DNA of 64,000 bases. Source: Dioszegia crocea (lineage: Eukaryota > Basidiomycota > Tremellomycetes > Tremellales > Bulleribasidiaceae). The notes below the pieces were generated by a model. That model was not told the DNA's origin. It was given only the letters and a program-made list of their open reading frames with translations, and made no database searches. Position 1 is the stretch's first letter, and every line of letters starts with the position of its first letter. The stretch spans positions 1-64,000 of the forward strand of contig BCKK01000005.1 of NCBI GenBank assembly GCA_001600615.1, in the 5' to 3' direction. Made by a program: the position numbers and the translations under genes. Below are positions 1 to 9,327 of the stretch, piece after piece.

Positions 1-840
1 GGTGCCTCCAGGCCAATTAATAGGCAGTTATGCCTATTATGCGGTATTATATCCCGTAATATTTACTAAATAATAATAGTCGGGCCCGACGGCCGGACCC
101 GATAATATTAGTATAGTAATAGTACAGCGTGTGGCTACTATATTTAATAATAGTAGAGGTCACCCTACTATTACTATTTTAGCTACTATAATAGACAGAC
201 GCATATTAATGGTAAACGTTATTGAGCAGTAACAGTGGGACCGATACGCACAGGTATATACGCGCAAAGTCACCCATGATCGTAGGTACATATGGATAGC
301 TTCATATGCAAGGTCAGAAACACTTCATACTGATTATCAGATCTGATGTTCCAAATGTTCGCTCGGTTATCGCTGCCGTCTGGCTCCTTATGGCCTCAAG
401 GGGTCAATCGCAAAAGAAGAACTGGTCTAGTGTTCCTCCAGCCGACGAATACCAGCCGACAAGTAATGTGATCTCAGATTCCCTGGAGGTCCATTGTCAA
501 GCGGGTCTAAAGTCAGGTCTCAAGGCCTGCATATGATGCACTTACGGGTCTGGTCAGCGGTGCGACCAACGCCACTCTGTACGGAATGGCTCCGATCACC
601 GTGCGGATTTAGCAGGGAATACCGGCTCTTACCACCATGCCGTTCGGACTTCTTCCGAGCAGTCTCCGAAGATCTCCGTTCCCCGCCGGCCCCAGTTCGC
701 AGACAAGGCTTTCTTGGTCGGGTGTCTAAGTAGTCACCCCACAGCTTGGTGAGACACTGCTGACAAGTAAGTGGCTGGACCCGGGCAGCTCCCGGGGAGG
801 GTTCTTGCGTTACGGGCTTAGTCCGGAAACGATCGTCCGC
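1..840. other. AT-rich degenerate margin without a supported gene
   Basis: The first 250 bases are far more AT-rich than the rest of the window. They are full of short TA/AT runs and imperfect palindromes around a GC-rich core near position 85 that reads like an inverted repeat. This looks like decayed repeat or transposon sequence, but no terminal repeat or coding relic is recognisable. From 300 to 840 base composition returns to normal. The open frames there overlap on both strands and resemble nothing. Confidence 0.4.
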
Positions 841-843
841 GAA

Positions 844-855
844 TATATATATAAA
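844..855 (+). promoter_or_regulatory. TATA box of the lactonase-fold gene
   Basis: An alternating TATATATATAAA run lies about 65-75 bases before the start codon at 921, a usual distance for a fungal TATA element. Confidence 0.5.
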
Positions 856-920
856 GAGAGCAGGAAGAGGGGTTGGGGCAATGTGAACCCCACACAAGTA
901 CTGCATTTTCCGAGTCGAAA

Positions 921-2373
921 ATGTTCAGATCCGCCACGTACCTCGCTTTCGCCCTTCTCTTGAGCACTGTAGCTAGTGCCAACAACGGCTCTTTCGCGGA
1001 GAAAAGCTTCCGAATCCTCGTTGGAGCCGGAACAGATCTGTTTATGCTGAACTTCAAACCCCATTCGACCCCGCCAACCCTGATCGAAGAGTTTCGCTAC
1101 CCCGGTGTCATCCGCGGAGCCGCATACCCATGGATCGCGAGACACCCTGAGAATAGGAGTAAGTTTCGTTGATAAAGTAGATCCTGCCTAAATCATCAGA
1201 TCTATTTGTGGTGGCCAATGACAATCACGATCTTGGCGAGATCAGCACTTTCCGATACGACCCATCTGCCGGGAACATGACCCTCTTGGATAGAGTATAC
1301 TCGAATGGGAGTTGCGCTCACCTCGCGATCTCTCCAGACGGCGGCACGGTCCACGTTGCTAACCTGTATGGCAACGGCGCTCAGGGCTCCAATGCAGCTT
1401 TGATTTCCCTTGACGGTAAGTGCTCAATGAGCACCAGCTAAAGTATCAGCTGATAGCGGAAAACTTGGGAAGGTCAACATTCCTTCTTTCCTAGATTTTA
1501 GCAACTACACTTTGAAGGCGGGTCAAATCAACGGCTCGCAGCTGCTTCGCCATGGTCATCACTGGGCTTTCCATCCATATCTTCCTGTCGCCTATCTATC
1601 CGACCTTGGTGCAGACCTTGTCAGGTGAATAGAGAGAATTGTTCCCCTACTGACTCTTTAGAAGGTATAAGTTGGTAGGAGATGGGACGATCGAGCCTCT
1701 GGACCCAATCAACAACACCATTGCCAGCGGACCCAGGCGAACTGTAATCCATCCATCTGGGCAGGCATTGTACACATTACACGAAATCTCGAGCACCATC
1801 TCTGTTGGTAGCATCAATACTTCCACGCTTTATGGCAACGTCACCATCGTGCAAAAGGAGTGAGCCAGCCGCCAGAAGTCTCCTCTCTCCTCCATCCTAG
1901 ATGAGCTGATAAAAAACAGTGTGGACCTGCTCAAGCCCGAAGCAGACCACACGGCCAATGTATTCCAGGGTAGTGAGATACAGGTCAGCACGGACGGCCG
2001 ATTCCTCTACGCCACCAGCCGAAACAACTCGATTCCCAGCACAGCCAGCGGAGGTAGAAATGATGATCCCATCGTACTGTTCTCCATTTCGCCCAACGGT
2101 ACCTATATCGAAAGGCTCGGCTTTTATTCATCTAGCAATTGGTGAGAATGGCAGCAAGTTCTCCCATAGTGACTGAACAGGTACCTTCGCTTCTTCGCAC
2201 TCAACAACCCTTACTTGGATCAGACACTCCGCAGTCAGCAGTATCTTGTGTCTGGTGGTCAGATGTCCAACAATACCGTCGTTTTCCAGCGAGATCTCAT
2301 CAATGGCAGTCTGTCCCAGATAGCTAGTTATAATTCTACAGGCTATAGTCCGACGGCGTACATTTGGATGTGA
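921..2373 (+). CDS. Secreted lactonase-fold seven-bladed beta-propeller protein
   Basis: Six exons join in frame: 921-1158, 1200-1415, 1450-1624, 1662-1859, 1920-2141 and 2181-2373. The product starts with a hydrophobic signal peptide (about 18 residues, ending near SANN). It continues with propeller-type repeats, such as VVANDN, AHLAISPDGGTVHVAN, HHWAFHPYLPVAYLSDLG and SGPRRTVIHPSGQALYTLHE. This is the pattern of the 6-phosphogluconolactonase / carboxy-cis,cis-muconate cyclase-like family (Lactonase, PF10282). Several NxS/T sites fit an extracellular glycoprotein. Fungal members of this secreted group mostly have no assigned substrate, so the enzymatic activity is not claimed. The second intron is only 34 nt if placed correctly. 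Confidence is high for the family and moderate for exact junctions. Confidence 0.85.
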
Positions 2374-2990
2374 TATAGGGGAGACTACGGCTATCTAGAA
2401 ATCCGAGGCAAATTCGCCTTTCATTTTTGCAATCTACGTTTTCACTATACTTTATGCATGCACCAAACCCTTCCGAATAATGCCCAGCTGGTCACCGGCA
2501 GTTCGGCAGGTGTAGATATCCTTGCTTCAGACTAGATACGAGCATGACCGGCGAGCTATGGGTCGGAGGGAAAAGGTAGATTTGTCATCCAGCAAAGTTC
2601 AAATGTTGAAACTCGAGTCAACCTCCTGCCATTGCGGCGGTTCAAAACGGCAGCATCGACTTTTGCCTCTCCATGTTGTTCGATCATCTTGGTAGTACGT
2701 AGCTAGTACATATGCCGTAGTTGGTGAGCTGAAGTATCTTTTGAGAGCCTTTCTCAGCCCTTACTTTGAGCGTGCGCGTCATACTGTACGTCACCCAACT
2801 TGATCACTTTTCGGCCACTCCAGCCTCTGAGCTCGCTTAGAAGTGCCCACCCTCGTGGAGATTTGACTCCTCAATTGGCTAAAGACTGCGCAACCAGGCG
2901 TTCATATGGACCACGTTGAGTTTAATCCTTGATGACACAGCCCGAAGCCAAAATGTCAACCACGCTCGCTTATCTCGCCAAATTATCCAT
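2374..2990. other. Intergenic stretch
   Basis: No open frame with coding character is seen on either strand. The segment separates the lactonase-fold gene from the rDNA-derived relic. Confidence 0.5.
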
Positions 2991-3175
2991 AAGACCTGTG
3001 ATATATTTGCCTTCGGACACCAACCAAACATAGTGTAATGAATGTAATCTACTATAATAAATATGAAATTCAACAACGGATCTCTTAAGAGGCTCCCACA
3101 TCGATGAAGAACGCAGAGCAATGCGATAAGTAATGTGAGTTGCAGAATTCAGTGAATTATCGAATTTTTGAATCG
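2991..3175 (+). pseudogene. Decayed ITS1-5.8S rRNA fragment
   Basis: From about 3064 the sequence follows fungal 5.8S rRNA: the CAACAACGGATCTCTT start, CACATCGATGAAGAACGCAG, ATGCGATAAGTAATGTGA, and GCAGAATTCAGTGAAT. It carries many substitutions and an insertion after GGATCTCTT. The stretch 2991-3063 (ACCTGTG, CTTCGG, GTAATGAATGTAATC) matches the layout of the 3' half of a Cryptococcus-type ITS1. Homology stops near 3173, before the end of 5.8S. No 18S, ITS2 or 28S sequence is visible on either side, so this is an isolated, non-functional rDNA piece and not part of a working array. What is seen is the match; the cause (ectopic insertion followed by decay) is inferred. Confidence 0.82.
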
Positions 3176-4421
3176 TCGGTTGGCGAGTAGATCTGTCTTC
3201 CTTCCAAGTTGGCTACACCAGACAATTCCGAAGACCTATAGGATGGCTCTGGGCTGGTTGATGCTGTAATAGTACTGTCACTGGACGGAGCGGTTTCGGG
3301 ACTGCTGATCGAACTGATAACATCAGCTCGTGTGGTTCTTTGTGATTTGTCCACTCATGCGACCCTCATACGTCGTCATCTGAGAAACATACGATTCTCA
3401 CGAGAGCTTACCTAGCGAGCGAGCTAAGTCCTAAAGAACCCGTCAGCAGTGAGGGGAAATTGATGTCAGCGGAGACCGGAGAACGACCAGTATTATCAGA
3501 ATTGGAAGAATTTACAGAGTCAGTGATTTGGGCTATAGTATCGCCAAGGAGAGACGAGGCGGAAATGAGCAGTCAGCTCTGAGTGGATCTCAGAATGCGG
3601 CAAATTGGCGACGTATTTCTCATAATATGGCCTAGCCCTACTCACATGCGTGAAAAGAACGCAGGACTGCCTGATGGAGTGCAAGCGGCGCAGCTTATGG
3701 GAAAGGGAGGTCCGGACGATGAAGCGCTCCCTGATCCTGTGCTATCCTCGAGACCTGTCGGTGGGGCACTGGCGGTCAGCTCCTTCATATGCGATAGGAC
3801 CCGATGATGTCGGTCATGCTATTACTTACGAAGTTGACATATCTGACCCGGACGAGGTCAAAGACGCGCCATTGCCTCCTGATGACAGTGAGGCGGAGGA
3901 TCCTGAGCTCCATGACTGCTCGCGGCGATCAGCGCAGGTATTAGGGCTGTCTTGATCTGACAGATACGATGACACTATCGAAATTGGGTCGAATGACGTA
4001 TTGTAGCTACCTGGTGAGCTCATTGTAGCGATAGATACACGGCAACGTGATTGATCCCACCACCGATGTTCCCGACCAAGTCGTACGGAGCGATCGATCC
4101 GTACCCCTTTGTAGCCCCATTAAGGAAGGACCCCTGGCCAAATGTCAAAGGATTCATCAGTTTATCAAGCGGATCAGTACGGCGACTTCCTGGAGAAGGT
4201 TCCAACCTGGAAGGCATTTAAGAACAGCGTGGTGGTTGATAAGAATGGCACTGTTAGGTAAAGCTCAGCAAAGATCCTCGACTCAAGCCGCACCCATACA
4301 TCTTCCTGATCTGGAGTATTCGGATCTGGAGTACTCGAGGGTGTCTCCTTGCTTTTCCCACTCATTAATCAACCACTCCGGAACATCCAACCCCCACATT
4401 TGGCCCCATCTATCCCTCCCC
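3176..4421. other. Relic region with short coding-like pieces on both strands
   Basis: Several short frames have coding character but do not join into a gene. On the minus strand, two Ser-rich pieces (about 3354-3180 and 4023-3836) look alike in composition, and the latter ends at a good GTAAGT donor. Another minus piece at 4180-4023 contains GSFLNGATKGYGS. On the plus strand a 39-codon piece starts with an ATG near 4150 and ends at a possible donor near 4257. Stops interrupt any longer reading. It is best read as remains of one or more genes next to the rDNA fragment. Family unknown. Confidence 0.35.
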
Positions 4422-6054
4422 TCAGTCCCATGACCCAATCAAGATGGTCTTTCCCCATCTCCGGATAACGATACCGACAGCTACCGGACCAGCGACGGTG
4501 CACAGTACGATAGCCCAGATGACGATGAGGAATTCGTCTCCTGGTAGAAGGGGAGTCGATGTGGTGTAGGCGATTTGGGAGATTCTGCAGAGTCAGCATT
4601 TTCGGAACTAGTACTACCTTTTGAGGATCTGATTAAGATGTAAACTCACAAAAGACCGATTTCGCCTCGGGCTACCATCGCCAATCCCAGTACGACAGCA
4701 CCTCTCCAACATTTCGTGCTCTTTGTCCAAATCATCAACCACAACCCGCACCCGACCTTGCCCAGTATCATGAGAATGGTGTAAATGATACCGCGCCAGA
4801 TAACCGAGCCTGTCCAGAGAGGGACGAAGGGGATGGAATAGCCGATAGAGGCGAAGAAGATGGGTAGAAGGAGGCGGAATAGTGATGGTGCGATGTAACG
4901 CTCGAAGGCGGCTCGGAGAGCAGTTGCGGCCATGGTTTCCTCCGCCATAAGGGGAGAGGTTGTAGAAGTGCTTGGAAAGGTGATTGAGGTGGTTTCGGGC
5001 AGTGTCGAGGCACGAGTGAGGTTGTCCGGCGTCCGGTTGTCGGTTGTGGCCGCGTGAGGGAAACTATAGGGGAGTTTGAGCATAGTCTCGCGCCCAGTCT
5101 CCTCCTCTGATATGCAGGCGACAATCCGGACAGGTACGCGCCGAAGAGCGGGGATGTGCCTGCGTAGCCAGCACCCGCGACCTGGCCCAGCCAGAGCAGG
5201 AACATCCAGAAAACGAGAAAGCGCTCTCCTCCCCATCCCGCATCTTCCCATGACCGCCTCCTGTTCCTCAAAGCTCTGTACATTGGCTTAAGGGCGTATT
5301 TGGCTCCCGAAAGGCTTATCGCCCCAATTGCCAGGGTGACGCCGATTGCACGAGCGATCTCCTTGCCGACTACAGCTCCACCCGCCCTTGGATTATTCCC
5401 AATAACGCCGAGGAGTTTGGCAAGTACGAAAGCGATGACATCGTCGATCACCGCAGCGCTAATGAGAGCTGTTCCGAGCCGAGTTTGGCGTAAGTCAAAG
5501 CCCAAAGATTGGGGATTGAGTACGGCGAGAGTCGTGCCAAGGGAGGTGGAGGCCATTGTGGAACCTGCGGCAAAGCAGTGGAGGTAGCTGAATTTTGCGA
5601 GTGGGTGGAGGCTAAAGGATAGGCCCATAGAAAGCATGACTCCAGTCAAGGCGATGCAGAGGGAGAGGGGCAGAAGGGCTTGCAGGTGAGATACCGAAGA
5701 GTGGACGCCGGCTATATTGTCAGCTTCAATTGTTTGGGTTTTAGGGAATTTGAGCTTACCCTCAAAGACCACAATCAACAGTCCGACATATCCCAAAGCC
5801 ACAAAGGCCTCCTCCCAGATGGGGTCGAGCCATCCCGCGAGAGGGGTTCCATAGATCACGCCGAGTAAGATTTGACCCAATAATCCCGCATTTAAAAGAG
5901 CTTGCGCCGCCCAGCCCAAGAGATTGAGCAGGTAGATGAATGACCCGAGGATGAGCACCTGAGCGATAGCAGGTTCATGGTAGATGAAGGAGGGGTTGGA
6001 CTGATCATAACGAGGGAAGAGGGCGTGGGCTTGCGCTGATTGGATCAGCTTCAC
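4422..6054 (-). CDS. Cation/proton antiporter, CPA (Na_H_Exchanger) family
   Basis: The protein is a polytopic carrier with the CPA core: a helix reading LLGQILLGVIYGTPL, a paired-Asp segment AAVIDDVIAFVLAKLLG (the ion-binding DD site of electrogenic exchangers), AGYAGTSPLFGAYLSG, FFASIGYSIPF, and VARGEIGLL..SQIAYT. The C-terminus ends at a TGA complementary to 4422-4424. One 48-nt intron (5712-5759) keeps the frame open. Another frame change near 5064-5131 is best explained by an intron of 59 or 68 nt ending in CTATAG. A last intron lies near 4585-4657. It probably moves Na+ or K+ against H+ at the plasma or an organelle membrane. The first ATG is not found: coding sequence reaches a splice acceptor at 6054-6055, and the upstream candidate exon has no ATG. 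The true 5' end is therefore unresolved. Confidence 0.82.
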
Positions 6055-6428
6055 TGCGACAATGCGAACTGGAACACGGAACTCACCCGGGTTACTGAGG
6101 GCGGTGAACTTTATCTTCGCGTGTGCTAGTGTGGCAAGTGAAGAAGATCTGTCGAAGAATGATGAATAAGATGGATGGATGGATAGATGGAAAGATAGAT
6201 AGATGGAGAGTTTTCACCGCCAAGACCACCGGTCACCCAAAAATCCCGCAACAGTGACTCAAGGGGCACTTGCTCAATTGAGTCATGCCGCTCGCTATCA
6301 TCCAGAATGTATCAGATCATCATATAAAGTACAACGCTACAGATGTATCAACTAGTACTGCTACAGCTCGTATCTTCCCGTTACCCGCCAAAGAAGTTCT
6401 AACTTTCAATTTTGCCCAACTCAGTCCC
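6055..6428. other. Intergenic, simple-sequence patch GATG/GATA
   Basis: A short ATGGATGG / GATAGATAGAT tract lies at 6168-6210, upstream of the antiporter. It probably also holds the missing first exon of that gene, but no ATG in frame was found. The plus-strand open frame starting at 6285 overlaps the end of the permease gene and has no independent support. Confidence 0.4.
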
Positions 6429-8866
6429 CTACCGGCTTGCTTTTCCCGTACCATCGACCAGCCCATCGCTCGAACCCTGATCAAAGACGTCGACCCTAGT
6501 CGCTGCGAACTTCCTTGCTGTTATCCGTCGCTCGAAGAGCAAATCGAGCTCAGCGAACGAGCGGCCCGAGGGCTCGGGAACGCAGTAGTAGGCGAAGATG
6601 ATGCAGAGGAAGCAGGTCCCAGACCAGAAGAAGCCGGCGTAGTTGCGCCAGTTCTGCGGGGTCAGCGGAAGATCATGTGATCAGAACCTAATAGCTTACC
6701 CATGCAGTGGGATTGATCATGTATGGTGTGAGGATATTGACAGCTATCGCAGCGACATTGTATGCCGCTCGACCAAGAGCGATGGTTTTGATCTGGAGTC
6801 GGCGAGTCGACATCTCCGCCACAAGGGAGAAAGCTATCGTTCTTTATGTCAGCCACCTTACTGGGGAGAGGCAGAAAGAGACTCACCCGACTGAGACCTG
6901 ATAGATTGTGGCCCAAACCAACATCAAACTCCCGGTAGCCAGCCCGATAGTCCGGTCATCCGCCCTTCCCCTAGCTATCCCCACAAAGCCAATAACCGCG
7001 AGCGTGACACACAGGCCACATAGGCCGTAGACAAAGAGTGTTCTCCGTCCAACCCCGACTGACATGAGACCCCAAGCTCCAAAAACGCCAACAGTATTGA
7101 TAGCGTATTGACCGAGAGCGAAATCATACGCTGCCGTTCCGCCAAGACCGGCTTGTTCGAAAAAGTAGGTAGAGTAATTTGAGAAGGTATTTCCGCTAAA
7201 GTTCTGGATGATTAGCCAAAGAGATCATGAGTGAGCAGAAAAGACTCACCTGAGTCGCCCAGATCCCACAAACGAGAAGAGTCCGCCTGAGATTCGTTCC
7301 CCTGAAACAATCCGCATAACTCGCGCCGGAATGAGCATCCATCTCCAGCTCCGTCGTATGTCGAATCATATCCACCGTCTCATCCACCTCAGACTCCGAG
7401 TTCTCGCCATGTGTCGTCAAGCGAGAGAGGGACTTGCGAGCTTCATCAATCTTGCCCACGCGGACAAGCCACCAAGGTGACTCGGGCGCAAGATATACGC
7501 CTAGAAGTAGAGGGGGGTACCACATCCACTAAGCGAATCAGCTAATAAATCCATCAGATTCGTGAGCACTCGGCCAACTCACCATTAGAGCGTATGGCAA
7601 ACGCCAAGCCCAGTCGTCGGTGCGTCCAAATTGGGAACGGATGACGGCGATTCCAATGATTTGACCCCAGCCCCAGCAAGAGTTGGCCCAGGTGGTGAGG
7701 TAGCCTCGAAGGGCGACGGGGCAAACTTCAGCAGCGTAGGATATTGCAACTGAAGACATCAGCATGGCTTCATAATGGTCCCGAGCCCTTGCCTCCGCCG
7801 CGCAGTTGAGATCTTTCCAGACCAACAAGAAGGGTGAACCCCTTGTTCATTACGCTTTGGCCAGCTGCCTTCCAGATAGCCAGTCATGCAACACCTCCTT
7901 CTCGGACCCCCCGGATGATAATGATCCACCCAACTCACTCGCTTGAAAGACCCCCCAGGGCACACCTGCCAAGATCTCCGCCGCCAACAGCATCTCCAAA
8001 CTCCTCGCCCGGAAGAAGAGGGCGGTGATAGCAGTGAGCCAAAGCAGAGATAGGAGGATGACTTTCCGATAGCCGATACGTTCGGTGAGAAACCCATTGA
8101 CTAGATAGTCAGCTCAAGTCTGGTCACTATTCCGGCTCATAGACGCGTTTAGCTAACAGGCCCTCCCATATACCCCACGCGAATTGCTCTAGCTCGGCGA
8201 AGGTCCATGATTCCCCTCATATTCCATACTTCCCTCTCTGCGAATTATCGCAGCTCAAACGGCCTAGAAATCCATTTTTAAGATGTCATCCACATCACAG
8301 TCAAGCATCGCGCCGACTTACTGATTAACCCAATAATCTGCCCTCCCTGCGCTCCGCAACTGAGCCCCGTCTGCCATCTCGCCGGCACCTGATATCCTCC
8401 ACCCGGCTGCAACTCCCCAAACTGCTGATTGAACGGTGGGAAGGCGTAGAAGTTGCCAATAAGCGAGATATCGTAGCCTTCCATAGCGCAAAGAGAGGAT
8501 ATGAGCATCGACCAGAATATGGCTTTGGGGTAGAGTCGGACGCCTTGTAGGAGGGTCATGCGGTGTTCTTTGTCTATCTCGTCAGTCCGAGAAGCTCAAC
8601 AGGCGAAGAGAGGTCTGAGGCTTCAAGTGCGCGTGTGAACAGAGAGGCAAAGACGTACCAGTCGCTATAGCCGCGTTCGCAAACATACTCCGACTTGACG
8701 CATCCTTTTCACTGCTAATTCGACCCCGACTCGTCGAGGCTGAGTCATCTCGATGGTATGATCCCTCTCCCCTCGCACCCGCCTCATCTAGACCCTCGAC
8801 AAAACGAGAACCCATCTGGAGTAGAGGTATAGCCTCCTCGTGCGGTTCTGGAGTGTACGTAGACAC
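6429..8866 (-). CDS. MFS sugar permease, alpha-glucoside (maltose) type
   Basis: Exons join into a twelve-helix major facilitator of the sugar porter family. The N-terminal cytoplasmic tail is acidic. It is followed by FWSMLISSLCAMEGYDISLIGNFYAFP, INGFLTERIGYRKV (cytosolic loop signature), ISYAAEVCPVALRGYLTT, and the sugar-transporter signature PESPWWLVRVGK. The C-terminal half includes GRRTLFVYGL, ESFSLVAEMSTRRLQIKT and VPEPSGRSFAELDLLFERR. The PESPWWLVR and EVCP features are typical of fungal alpha-glucoside:H+ symporters (MAL/AGT1 group), so maltose or sucrose-like substrates are the best guess. Two introns are unusually long, about 220 nt (near 8101-8320) and 185 nt (near 7756-7940); the others are about 45-90 nt. 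The open frame begins at a GTG near 8866 and no upstream in-frame ATG was found, so the start is unresolved. It may be a later ATG (QMGSRF) or an upstream exon. Confidence 0.83.
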
Positions 8867-9327
8867 CTTAGGTATTGAGACGGAAGATCTTTTAGCGGTG
8901 AGACGGCGTCTATCCGCTTTGACGATGTAGCATCAATTTGAGCGTGAGACTCGCGCGTGTCTCTGTTGGCAGAGTATTGAGCCGCAGAGATAGACCTTTG
9001 GGTATAGGAGGAAGCCTGAAGAATGAAGAATGAGTAAATGAGGGAGGAAATTGGAGGAGACGTTGGCTCATCAACAAGTTTCGGCTATGACTAAGGCCGG
9101 CCGAGTCATCAGCCAAGTCTTGCTTGGTCCGATATTTGATCGCTTCGAACATCTCCCATCTCGTCTACAGTCTCTAAAGATGATATGCTAGTGCATGTAG
9201 AAGAGCGGACGGAATCGTGCTTATTGAGGCTATGCTAAAAATGAGACTTCCGGCAGATATAGCCAAAATCACCTTGCCCGTCCGCCAACATCGACACCGC
9301 CACACCCAGCCTCCCTGTCAAGTCCTC
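8867..9327. other. Intergenic region between sugar permease start and PPT1 end
   Basis: It should contain the permease promoter and possibly an unlocated 5' exon. A minus-strand open frame from an ATG at 9152 runs toward the permease but ends at a stop at 8910. I see no other gene. Confidence 0.35.

Noticed and set aside
5064..5131. Antiporter frameshift read as a disabling mutation
   Set aside because: An intron of 59 or 68 nt with a GT donor and CTATAG acceptor restores the frame and the family pattern, so a broken gene is not required, although the donor is weak.
6285..6680. Plus-strand frame of 131 codons at the permease 3' end
   Set aside because: Half of it is antisense to the last permease exon. 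The rest has no coding support.
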